A stretch of DNA of 7,376 nucleotides from Verrucomicrobiota bacterium (GCA_019242435.1 JAFAVN010000247.1:1-7376), one strand, 5' to 3'; positions 1-6,752 are shown, counted from the stretch's first letter. Numbers and translations: made by a program. Notes: a model not told the origin generated them from the sequence alone.

Positions 1-2168
1 CCTGAGATGTATTTGATGTTTGGCTCATAGTTTCTATCCTTCAGATTAGGACCAACAGGCTGGCTCACATCCGGGACAGTTTCGAATGCTTTTTCGGTGA
101 TGAATGCTTGCTCAACACCGTTTGGAAATCCGGGGGTTCGGATTGTGGTTTCACTGGAAAGCAAGGTCGCGGTCTCGTAACGCAGTTGCACCAGAGCATT
201 GGCCAACGCTAAGCGAAAGTCGACCAATTCGGTTTCTGCCGTTGTTAACTGTTCTTCCGACTGGATGGTTTCGAACATCGTGGTAGCACCGCGCCGGAAT
301 TTTTCACGCATATCAGCGAACGATTTGCGAAAGGCGTTCACCGCTTTCACCTGACTGCTGACATCGTTTGCTAACTCGTCGAGTGTATCCATACTTGCGG
401 TCACATTAGCCGCAATTGTACTGGAGAGATCCTCCATGTTGATGATAGCGGAGTTTAAGTCCGACTGTGCCATCATGACTCCTCCCTCGCCGATATTGTT
501 GGCGAACGGCCAGCCCAGCTGGGCCGAAATTGAAGCGTCCAACCCTGTTCTAGTGCCTCTCTGGAATTTCCCATTGCTAAGCTGAAGCTTCTGGTTGTTG
601 ATATCCGTGCCTAGTCCCGCCGTTAGCTCAGGTGCAATCGTCAGATCGGCTTGGGCTTTATCTAGGCTCACCCGTTTTGATTTGATCGTGTCAAGCGCCG
701 CCGTCCGGTCAGTGCGCCGCGCGAGTGCGATGTCGACCAAGTTGTCGATTTTGAGAGCAGACAAGCCGCGGGCGTCAAAATTTGGAAAATCTCGACCCGC
801 AAAGGGCAGGCTTCTCAATTCATCGCTGCGAAGACCGATGGTTATTCCCAGCGTTCTTGCTGCGTTATAGACGGCCACCAACGCCTGAACCCGTTGGGCA
901 AAGGCTTGGGAGCGCCGGCCCTCAGCGAGCGTCACTTCGCTATAGGGAACTGCTCCACCCTCGGCCATTTGCTGCGACAAATCTCTCAAAAGTGATGAGA
1001 CCCGGTACGCTCGGTCTTGTAACGCAAGTTTGTCCACCGCAGCAACCATTGCCCAGTAGGCCTGTGCCACCGTCAGGGCTGTTTTCTGGGCGTCATTGCG
1101 CAATTCCATGAGCTTTGCTTCATAGTCGATACGAGCCGTAATCTCGTCCACGCTGTTATAGAGAACTCCAGCTTTCTTGAAGAGAGGTATGTTCGCGGTC
1201 AGTTTAAATTGGTTTGTGGTTGGCGGATATTTGAGGTTGCCGGCTTCGTCAGTCCAAATCGGCTGGTACTCGAAGCCGATGTCGACGCCGTTCCTGAGCT
1301 TTTTATCAATCGCGATCGACGTGTCGATGGTCTCAGTCGGCTTATTCGCTTGATTCTGAATTGCTTGGGTAACTGCCGTTGACACCGTACTGTTACTAAC
1401 CGGCAGACCGGCTGCTCGAAATATCGGCGGGAGCGCCTGGGTCAGCACCTCTTGGTCATTGTTCAAGTTCGCGTTGCTGCCTTGACCGGGGATTGAATAA
1501 GCGTACTTCGCCACCGCTTTTGCCGTTGTATCGAATGCACCCACGGCTTGCTTGAGCTTTCCCCGGGCGGACTGGGTGCCCTCTATCGACAATCGCAAAT
1601 CCTTATTTCTCGAGAGCCCGATCCGAACCGCTTCCAGTAAGCCAATCGGGACCATGCCTGGCGGCATCTCATGAATCGCGGATAGCGCTGCATCAAATTT
1701 CTGGTCGAACTCGGCGGCCTGTTGTTGGGTGAGTCCGCCCACGACCTGGTTTGCGCCGGGACTTCCACCCGGTGTCGGACCGGGAATTGGGGTTGGCAAT
1801 TGGCCGGGCGGTATCAGCGGTTGGGTCTCATTAACTCCGCCCTGGGGTTGAGGAAGTTCGGTGGGTTTTTCCGGCGTCGGTGACGGATTTGCCTGCGGAA
1901 TTAAAGGGGTGGTCTGAGGCTCCGTTTGCCCTAGTGCGTCGTTCAATCCAGTTTGAAAGCAGATCACGATAGCGATCGCCAGGACAGGGGTAATTCGGAG
2001 AAGGCGATCTTCATCCCCGATCCTCCGCTTTGTGAGGACGGAGCACGGGGACAGCCCAACCGACGAAGCTTTCTTCCCGTTGGCCAGTACCCCTGCTCCC
2101 GGGTGAAGGCGGATTGACGAGGGCGAGCACAAAGCTCTTCGTGAGGCGTTTCTAACGATCAGGTTCAT
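1..2168 (-). CDS. TolC-family outer-membrane efflux protein, 3' end beyond window
   Basis: The uninterrupted minus-strand frame runs from an ATG at 2168 past base 1 (722 codons visible, no stop). It has the OEP/TolC pattern: VPIGLLEAVRIGL near residue 173 opens the first repeat, VPYSEVTLAEG lies near 407, and FRRGATTMFETIQSEEQL near 624 is the equivalent helix of the second repeat. Such proteins form the trimeric outer-membrane channel of tripartite efflux pumps or type I secretion; no pump or adaptor gene is visible here. A hydrophobic stretch (PVLAIAIVICF, about residues 61-71) followed by ALG/Q looks like a signal peptide, then comes a proline-rich linker of about 60 residues before the OEP domain. 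At over 670 residues it is longer than a usual TolC (about 450-500). I give the longest frame, but the first 50 or so residues look non-coding. The start is more likely the ATG at 2014, which is one base out of frame and has a good ribosome binding site. Family call is firm; the 5' end is not. Confidence 0.92.
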   Translation of the reverse strand, partial: MNLIVRNASRRALCSPSSIRLHPGAGVLANGKKASSVGLSPCSVLTKRRIGDEDRLLRITPVLAIAIVICFQTGLNDALGQTEPQTTPLIPQANPSPTPEKPTELPQPQGGVNETQPLIPPGQLPTPIPGPTPGGSPGANQVVGGLTQQQAAEFDQKFDAALSAIHEMPPGMVPIGLLEAVRIGLSRNKDLRLSIEGTQSARGKLKQAVGAFDTTAKAVAKYAYSIPGQGSNANLNNDQEVLTQALPPIFRAAGLPVSNSTVSTAVTQAIQNQANKPTETIDTSIAIDKKLRNGVDIGFEYQPIWTDEAGNLKYPPTTNQFKLTANIPLFKKAGVLYNSVDEITARIDYEAKLMELRNDAQKTALTVAQAYWAMVAAVDKLALQDRAYRVSSLLRDLSQQMAEGGAVPYSEVTLAEGRRSQAFAQRVQALVAVYNAARTLGITIGLRSDELRSLPFAGRDFPNFDARGLSALKIDNLVDIALARRTDRTAALDTIKSKRVSLDKAQADLTIAPELTAGLGTDINNQKLQLSNGKFQRGTRTGLDASISAQLGWPFANNIGEGGVMMAQSDLNSAIINMEDLSSTIAANVTASMDTLDELANDVSSQVKAVNAFRKSFADMREKFRRGATTMFETIQSEEQLTTAETELVDFRLALANALVQLRYETATLLSSETTIRTPGFPNGVEQAFITEKAFETVPDVSQPVGPNLKDRNYEPNIKYIS
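2012..2026 (-). promoter_or_regulatory. Shine-Dalgarno and ATG, one base out of frame with the TolC ORF
   Basis: On the minus strand GGAGG (2026-2022) is followed by 7 bases and ATG (2014-2012), the best ribosome binding site in the window. The ATG frame reads MKIAFSELPLSWRSLS and stops. Adding one base near codon 5 (for example a third T in GCCTTC) would give MKIAF-LRITPVL-AIAIVICF running straight into the TolC frame, which is a textbook signal peptide. This suggests a one-base deletion, either real or a sequencing error, at the 5' end of the gene. Confidence 0.55.
2021..2038 (-). promoter_or_regulatory. Small stem covering the Shine-Dalgarno of the TolC gene
   Basis: In the minus-strand transcript UCCUC (2038-2034) can pair perfectly with GAGGA (2025-2021) across an 8-base loop. 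Four of the five GGAGG bases fall in this stem, so the ribosome binding site would be hidden when it forms. It sits directly after the large hairpin at 2040-2099. Five pairs alone are weak, and function is inferred from position only. Confidence 0.35.
2040..2099 (-). promoter_or_regulatory. 60-nt imperfect hairpin in the probable TolC mRNA leader
   Basis: Bases 2040-2045 pair with 2094-2099 (GGAGCA/TGCTCC), 2047-2050 with 2090-2093 (GGGG/CCCC), and 2051-2060 with 2079-2088 (8 of 10 pairs). This leaves an 18-base loop and only single-base bulges at 2046 and 2089. No T-run follows on the minus strand, so it is not a classical terminator. It ends about 13 bases upstream of the GGAGG, which fits a structured 5' leader. 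I do not recognise a known riboswitch class. Confidence 0.5.
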
Positions 2169-2290
2169 TGTAGGCGTAGCCGAAGAGTAAAAAATGCGCG
2201 AACCTCAGGCTAACCGTTTTTGGCAAAAGCAGCGATTCTAAACAAGCGCAAAAAAAAAGTAGGTCCTCGTGAATTTATCTTGGAATAATT

Positions 2291-3079
2291 TTGATTTCAG
2301 CCGGTCAAACTCATCTTATGGAGGTTGCGTTTGAGATTGCAGGTGGGCGCCCCGTATTGGTCCTCAGTCGGCGCTTGGATGATGAAGCGGCTGCCCGTTT
2401 CAATCGCCAGTTAATTCTCTGGGTCGAACGCCTTTTTAACAGAGGAATCACCGATGTCGCGATAGAGCTATCCGGAGTTTCCTATGTAAGCAGCGAAATC
2501 CTTCGCTCCCTGCTCTCTATGGCAAAGCGGGTCAGAGCAAGACGCGGCACTCTTTACATTCTTAACCCGAGTCCTGAACTTGAGGAAACCTTCGGAGTGA
2601 TCGGCTTCCGGGAAATTTTTGAATCGTACGGCGGCAAATTCAAACAGATTGACTTGGCGTCACCGCCTCCCGAGCGCGCTTCGGGCGACACAGCCCAGCT
2701 CGATATTATCGTTGGAGATCGCGTGGTCGCTTGCCAGGACGGCGATACTCTCGGAACCGAAGGATCTGTTGCCCCGGAACTGCTGGTTGACCTCCCGGGG
2801 GTGGCGGCACGCCCGGTCGTTTTCCAAAACGAGGGTGCACACTGGTTGGCGACGGTACCTCCGGATCCTGGTTCCGTGGTGCGAGTTGATAACCAGGTGA
2901 TCGCCCCCGGTCAGCAAGCCGTGCTTAAGGGCGATCATCTGATCCAGATTGGAGAGCTGAGGGTCCGGGCTTACGTCACCTTGCCCGAAGGTGCCAACAA
3001 AGACGGCGAACAAATCAATGAACAAGTCCAGGATGTCTTCTCCCGCACAGCCGAGTGGATCGGCCGGATGAAGGAGTAG
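2291..3079 (+). CDS. STAS-domain protein with C-terminal degenerate FHA-like domain
   Basis: The 262-residue protein opens with a STAS fold (about residues 11-115): ELSGVSYVSSEILRSLL followed by RARRGTLYILNPSPELEETFGVIGF closely follows anti-sigma-factor antagonists such as SpoIIAA. The usual DSSG around the phosphorylated serine reads VSSE, so the serine is kept but the Asp and Gly are lost. After a short linker, residues about 145-228 look like an FHA domain (GDTLGTEG, then VDNQVIAPGQ, then LKGDHLIQIGELRVRAYV), yet the phosphothreonine-binding Arg and the SxxH motif are not apparent. No signal peptide or membrane segment, so it should be cytoplasmic. The start is TTG at 2291 with a weak GGA 6 bases upstream; ATG at 2318, just before the STAS domain, is an equally good candidate. 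It is divergent from the TolC gene and 275 bases upstream of the response regulator. Probable role: a protein-protein signalling switch; the partner is unknown. Confidence 0.88.
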   Translation: MISAGQTHLMEVAFEIAGGRPVLVLSRRLDDEAAARFNRQLILWVERLFNRGITDVAIELSGVSYVSSEILRSLLSMAKRVRARRGTLYILNPSPELEETFGVIGFREIFESYGGKFKQIDLASPPPERASGDTAQLDIIVGDRVVACQDGDTLGTEGSVAPELLVDLPGVAARPVVFQNEGAHWLATVPPDPGSVVRVDNQVIAPGQQAVLKGDHLIQIGELRVRAYVTLPEGANKDGEQINEQVQDVFSRTAEWIGRMKE

Positions 3080-3215
3080 CCAGGAGCGGGAAACGAGCGA
3101 GATAGGGTTGCAGGGCCCAGCGCCGCCAAGCAACACGGGTTTTCAGGGGCGAATCTTGGGCGCCCGGCATTTAGTTCTCTACGGTATTGCCAGTTACCTC
3201 ATGGAGCCGTTTGCC

Positions 3216-3277
3216 TTGTAATGCATTCTGCACGAAGCTGGCTTTGTAATCATGCGTTCTTAGCGGAATGTTATTAC
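3216..3277 (+). promoter_or_regulatory. Repeated TTGTAAT words, candidate activator sites
   Basis: TTGTAAT occurs at 3216-3222 and 3244-3250. Each copy is followed by a related heptamer, GCATTCT (3223-3229) and GCGTTCT (3254-3260), and ATTAC at 3273-3277 is a partial inverted copy. Measured from the start site predicted by the -24/-12 element, they lie roughly 70-130 bases upstream, where enhancer-binding proteins normally sit. Binding by the adjacent regulator is inference. Confidence 0.25.
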
Positions 3278-3287
3278 TATATCTCGC

Positions 3288-3317
3288 TTAACATGTTCAC
3301 AGCCAGTAGCTTACAAT
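3288..3317 (+). promoter_or_regulatory. Sigma-70-like promoter candidate for the response regulator
   Basis: TTAACA (3288-3293, 5 of 6 to TTGACA) and TACAAT (3312-3317, 5 of 6 to TATAAT) are separated by 18 bases. Transcription would start near 3324, about 30 bases before the ATG. It is almost contiguous with the sigma-54-type element at 3320, so both polymerases could not bind together. Confidence 0.4.
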
Positions 3318-3319
3318 AT

Positions 3320-3335
3320 CGGCTCAAAATTTGCT
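3320..3335 (+). promoter_or_regulatory. Sigma-54 (-24/-12) promoter candidate for the response regulator
   Basis: CGGCTCAAAATTTGCT matches the consensus TGGCACR-N4-TTGCW at 11 of 13 fixed positions, with the exact GG-N10-GC spacing (GG 3321-3322, GC 3333-3334). The start site would fall near 3346, only about 9 bases before the ATG at 3355. Since that gene encodes a sigma-54 activator, autoregulation is a natural reading. No comparable match was found in the other spacers on the strands facing genes. Confidence 0.5.
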
Positions 3336-3354
3336 AAAGATGATCGTTTGACTC

Positions 3355-4689
3355 ATGAGAGCGCTCATCATCGATGACGAAAAGGCAATCCGGAATTCCA
3401 CAGTGGTGGCAATTCGAGCCGAGGGGCATATTGCAGATTCCGCTGACAGTAAGACTGTGGCGTTACTCAAGCTGCAGGAAGACGCGTATGATCTGGTTTT
3501 TCTAGATCTTCGCCTAGGCAGTGAAGATGGCTTAGAGGTACTTGAGGAAATCAAACGAGCTTTTCCGCAGGTCCAAGTGGTGGTTTTTACCGCCTACGCT
3601 TCGGTTGCCTCCGCCGTTACCGCGATACAGAAGGGCGCGTTCGATTATCTGGAAAAGCCGTTTACTCCGGAGAATCTTCGCCAGATTCTCAGCCGGGTCG
3701 AAAAACAGCGAAAGCTGGAATCGAAGATCGTCGAGCTACAACGGGAGATCGATCGCCAGAACCCGTCTCTCGATTTTTCTTCGGAAGACGCGCCGATGAA
3801 AGCGGCTCTGGATATTTTGTTTAAGGCGGCGCCAACCCAAGCGGCAATCCTTTTGCTTGGTGAGGGTGGAACGGGAAAAAGCGTGCTGGCGAAGGCGATC
3901 CATGACAGAAGTGAGGCCAGGGATGCGCCCTTCGTGACGGTGAGCTGCCCAAGCTTATCCCGAGAACTCCTGGAGAGCGAGTTGTTCGGGCACGTAAAAG
4001 GGGCATTTACCGGAGCGATCCGTGACACCTGGGGCAAGGTGGCTGCGGCAGAATCAGGCACCCTTTTTCTGGACGAGATCGGTGAGCTGCCGCTGGAAAT
4101 CCAACCAAAATTGCTGCGATTACTTCAGGAACGGCAATACGAGCGGGTTGGCGAGCACAAGATCCGAGTGACTAATGCCAGGATTATTGCCGCCACCAAT
4201 AACGACCTTAAGGAGCGAGTTCGAGCCGGGAGCTTCCGAGAAGACCTTTACTATCGCTTGGACGTAATCTCCGTGCGGATTCCGCCTCTGCGCGAGCGCG
4301 CCCATGATTTGGAACGGCTCGCGAAATCCTATCTGGAGTTCTTCGGTCGGCAGTTGGCGCGCCCTCGCGTGCGGCTATCTGATAGTGCACTGAAAAAACT
4401 ACGGGTTTACCTCTGGCCGGGAAACCTCCGAGAGCTGCGGAATACGATCGAACGCGCCGTAATTTTGGCTCCCGACGACGTGATTGGGGAAGAGTTTCTG
4501 CCCGAAAACCCGCCGGCTGCTCCTGATGCCAATATCGCGGTGGGCAGCGAGATCAGCTTGGAAATGTTAGAAGAAGCGCATATCCGCATTATCTTAGGGC
4601 GGGCTTCCAGTCTGGATGCGGCCGCCAAAACCTTGGGTATAGACCCGGCAACCTTGTATCGAAAACGTAAACGGCTGAACTTGCAGTAG
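3355..4689 (+). CDS. AlgB/NtrC-type sigma-54-dependent response regulator
   Basis: 444 residues, normal length for the family. Receiver domain (about 1-115): acidic pair D7-D8, phosphoacceptor D51 in FLDLRLG, T79 and K101 in DYLEKPF. A short helical linker leads to a complete AAA+ sigma-54 interaction domain: Walker A GEGGTGKS (169-176; Gly replaces the common Ser of GESGTGK), GAFTGA (216-221), Walker B GTLFLDEIGE (235-244), arginine fingers in FREDLYYRL (294-302) and WPGNLREL (354-361). The C-terminus (about 419-440) is a Fis-type helix-turn-helix containing LGIDPATLYRKRKR. The DLRLG receiver motif, the SCPSLSRELLESELFGH stretch and the HTH resemble Pseudomonas AlgB as I remember it. All residues needed for ATP use and sigma-54 contact are present, so it should activate transcription when phosphorylated, very probably by the kinase 206 bases downstream. 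The ATG has no Shine-Dalgarno and lies in a short ATGAG/CTCAT stem (3355-3368). Confidence 0.97.
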   Translation: MRALIIDDEKAIRNSTVVAIRAEGHIADSADSKTVALLKLQEDAYDLVFLDLRLGSEDGLEVLEEIKRAFPQVQVVVFTAYASVASAVTAIQKGAFDYLEKPFTPENLRQILSRVEKQRKLESKIVELQREIDRQNPSLDFSSEDAPMKAALDILFKAAPTQAAILLLGEGGTGKSVLAKAIHDRSEARDAPFVTVSCPSLSRELLESELFGHVKGAFTGAIRDTWGKVAAAESGTLFLDEIGELPLEIQPKLLRLLQERQYERVGEHKIRVTNARIIAATNNDLKERVRAGSFREDLYYRLDVISVRIPPLRERAHDLERLAKSYLEFFGRQLARPRVRLSDSALKKLRVYLWPGNLRELRNTIERAVILAPDDVIGEEFLPENPPAAPDANIAVGSEISLEMLEEAHIRIILGRASSLDAAAKTLGIDPATLYRKRKRLNLQ

Positions 4690-4692
4690 ATC

Positions 4693-4706
4693 CGTTTGGC
4701 GTTCGG
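4693..4706 (-). repeat. Inverted copy of the heptad repeat just after the regulator stop
   Basis: CGTTTGGCGTTCGG is the exact reverse complement of 4845-4858 inside the heptad array. It begins 3 bases after the regulator's stop codon and could pair with the array to form a long-armed hairpin across the spacer. The 15-base string at 4692-4706 recurs unchanged at 6857-6871. Confidence 0.6.
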
Positions 4707-4737
4707 TGCATCAATCTGTGACCGCTATCTGACCTGT

Positions 4738-4766
4738 TTGATAGAATTTCTGAAAGTGGCTAGACT
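4738..4766 (+). promoter_or_regulatory. Sigma-70-like promoter candidate for the histidine kinase
   Basis: TTGATA (4738-4743, 5 of 6) and TAGACT (4761-4766, 4 of 6) are spaced by exactly 17 bases. Transcription would start near 4773, leaving a leader of about 120 bases that contains the heptad array. It would let the kinase be expressed apart from the regulator. Confidence 0.35.
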
Positions 4767-4825
4767 GTTTTCTTATCGTGGGCTGGCTCGGCTGGCCAAC
4801 GCCGGGTTTCGGTTCGAGACTAGGC

Positions 4826-4888
4826 AAACGCCGAAGGCCAAGCGCCGAACGCCAAACGCCGAACCCAGAATGCCGAACACCAGACGAC
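4826..4888 (+). repeat. Heptanucleotide tandem repeat (RAACGCC-like), 8-9 units
   Basis: Consecutive 7-base units read AAACGCC, GAAGGCC, AAGCGCC, GAACGCC, AAACGCC, GAACCCA, GAATGCC, GAACACC and a diverged AGACGAC. The array ends 7 bases before the kinase ATG, so it occupies the place of the ribosome binding site. Units differ mostly at one to three positions, which suggests an old array. Short 7-base tandem arrays are known from other bacterial genomes such as cyanobacterial STRR elements; I infer no relationship to those. Confidence 0.8.
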
Positions 4889-4895
4889 TCTCCTT

Positions 4896-6737
4896 ATGCT
4901 CCGTTGGCGATTAACTTTAGGGCTGTTCGCCGCCCTGATTATTTGGCTAATGGTCGGTATCTACGGGGTTTGGCTATTTAACGACCTCGGTCGCGCGATC
5001 GATAAGGTCATGCGGAATAACTATGATAGCATCCGCGCCTGCCATTCGATGAGGGTGGCGACTGCGCGCGTAAATATCTTTTACTCCAGAGGCATTGATC
5101 GGCCCACATTGCCCTATGATCAAACCGGTCCACTAGATAGGACCGAGAAGGAGTTCCAGGCGGAGATTCCCGTACTCGAGCGCAACGCCAGGGATCCGGA
5201 AGAACAGCAGATGGTTCGAGAGCTAAAACAGGCGACCACCGACTACATTCGAGTCTACCGTGACGTATTCCGCCAATATTTTGCCCACGATCCAGCTATC
5301 CGCGATTCCTACGCCAGGATTCCGCAGCTGACCCTGAAAATCACGAACCTGAGCGATGCCATTCTCCGGATCAACGAAAAGCAAATGTTGCAAGCCAACC
5401 AGGAAGCCCGGCGAAAGGCAGCCGAGTCGATCCGCTTACTTTTGATTGCTATGGTGAGCTCAGTGATCGTGTTCGTCTTCACCTACGCTCGACTGGGCCG
5501 GTCTTTAATCGATCCGCTGCGACGGCTAACTGATTCGATTCGCTATCTGCGCTCGCGCGAATTCGCCCACCTGTTGCCGGTCCACAGCCACGATGAACTC
5601 GGTGAACTGACCAGTGAGTTCAACCTCATGGCGCAGGAGCTTCGTAATTTTTACCGGGAAACCGATCGTAAGTTGATCGAGCTGAATCAAATCATTCGAT
5701 CGTTGCTCAACACTTTGCCCTATCCTTTGTTCATCCTCGACGAGCACGACCAGATCAGCCGGATGAATCCTGCGGCTGAGCGCTTGATGGCAAATCTGGG
5801 TGCCGGGACTGATCTGCCTATTCAAGTGAAGCGGCAGTTGGCGGATGTTTCCCAGACCGGGCTTGACTACCGGATCGATGACTTAAAACAAGCGTTGCTT
5901 TTTCGAGTTAACGATCAGGAGGCCTATTTTCTGCCTCGGGTTTTTCCCGTCATTCTGGAAGACGGAACCTTTTCCGGTCGGGCCATTATGTTGGTAGATG
6001 TAACCCGGTTCCGCTGGTTGGACGAAATGAAGACCGACCTCCTGGCAACTTTGAGTCACGAAATCAAAACTCCTTTAACGGGAATTCGCTTAGTATTGCA
6101 TCTTCTGTTGGAACAGCGCACCGGCACTCTATCCGACTCCCAACAAGAGCTGGTACAGACCGGTTGCAATGAATGTGAGCGGTTACTAAGAACCCTCAAG
6201 AGTATTCTGGATCTGGCCCGGATGGAGAGCGGCCAAGCTCAATTGGATCTGGCTCCGGTTTCGGCCGAGCAACTGGTCCGAGATGCCTATCAACAATTCA
6301 TAGAGTTATTTGAGCGAGCTGCTTTGAATCTGGAGCTGGCAATCTCGCCCGATCTGCCACCGGTTATGGTCGATAGTACACGGATGGCTTTGGTGCTGAC
6401 AAATTTCTTATCCAACGCTTTAAAATACAGCTTTCGTGATACCACCGTGAGTTTGCGGGCCGAGCTCCTGAACAATCACTTTGTACGATTCAGTGTCATT
6501 AATCATGGCCCTGGCCTATCGGAAAACGAGCAGGCGAAGGTGTTCGATAAATTTTATCGTTCGGGAAATCAAAATGGGGGGGACGGCGTCGGCCTGGGGT
6601 TGTCGATCGCCAGGCAAATCGCTCTCGCTCACGAGGGGCGAGTCGGGGTCAGAAGTGAAGTAAACCGGGTAACGGAGTTTTTCTGCGATATTCCCGTTGC
6701 CCCGAGCACCGAGCCCGCCATGGCTGGACTCGTTTGA
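4896..6737 (+). CDS. KinB-like membrane sensor histidine kinase
   Basis: 613 residues. TM1 at about 6-28, a mainly helical periplasmic sensor region at about 30-178, TM2 at about 179-199, then HAMP (about 198-250), PAS (about 265-370, NTLPYPLFILDEHDQISRMN), the HisKA dimerisation domain with H388 in LSHEIKTPLTG, and the HATPase: N box NFLSNALKYS (503-512), G1 INHGPGLSENE (535-545), F box VFDKFYR (549-555), G2 GVGLGLSIA (564-572). All catalytic motifs are intact. It should autophosphorylate on H388 and pass the phosphate to D51 of the adjacent regulator; the conserved HExxTP also fits phosphatase activity. Order and size match Pseudomonas KinB (about 595 residues), which pairs with AlgB. The G1 box has NHGPG rather than DNGPG. 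The ATG has no Shine-Dalgarno; a tandem repeat reaches to within 7 bases of it. The signal sensed cannot be read from the sequence. Confidence 0.97.
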   Translation: MLRWRLTLGLFAALIIWLMVGIYGVWLFNDLGRAIDKVMRNNYDSIRACHSMRVATARVNIFYSRGIDRPTLPYDQTGPLDRTEKEFQAEIPVLERNARDPEEQQMVRELKQATTDYIRVYRDVFRQYFAHDPAIRDSYARIPQLTLKITNLSDAILRINEKQMLQANQEARRKAAESIRLLLIAMVSSVIVFVFTYARLGRSLIDPLRRLTDSIRYLRSREFAHLLPVHSHDELGELTSEFNLMAQELRNFYRETDRKLIELNQIIRSLLNTLPYPLFILDEHDQISRMNPAAERLMANLGAGTDLPIQVKRQLADVSQTGLDYRIDDLKQALLFRVNDQEAYFLPRVFPVILEDGTFSGRAIMLVDVTRFRWLDEMKTDLLATLSHEIKTPLTGIRLVLHLLLEQRTGTLSDSQQELVQTGCNECERLLRTLKSILDLARMESGQAQLDLAPVSAEQLVRDAYQQFIELFERAALNLELAISPDLPPVMVDSTRMALVLTNFLSNALKYSFRDTTVSLRAELLNNHFVRFSVINHGPGLSENEQAKVFDKFYRSGNQNGGDGVGLGLSIARQIALAHEGRVGVRSEVNRVTEFFCDIPVAPSTEPAMAGLV

Positions 6738-6752
6738 GGTCGTCCGGATTCC

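Noticed and set aside
595..1111. Two overlapping plus-strand open frames inside the TolC gene
   Set aside because: They lie antisense to a continuous coding frame with clear OEP motifs and have no recognisable domain or ribosome binding site.
2220..2248. Possible promoter for the STAS gene starting with TTGGCA
   Set aside because: No acceptable -10 hexamer at 16-18 bases and no GG-N10-GC match.
2660..3136. Minus-strand open frame of 158 codons over the STAS gene
   Set aside because: Antisense shadow of the STAS-FHA-like gene; the composition is unlike a folded protein and no motif is present.
3147..3165. GGGCG/CGCCC stem after the STAS gene as a terminator
   Set aside because: Only five pairs with a 9-base loop and no T-run; too weak to call.
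3645..4061. Minus-strand open frame of 138 codons inside the regulator
   Set aside because: Antisense to the Walker A and GAFTGA region of a well-conserved gene; low-complexity Ser/Arg-rich translation.
4696..4981. Short plus-strand frames between regulator and kinase
   Set aside because: Their C-terminal parts are translations of the heptad repeat and they overlap the kinase start in other frames.
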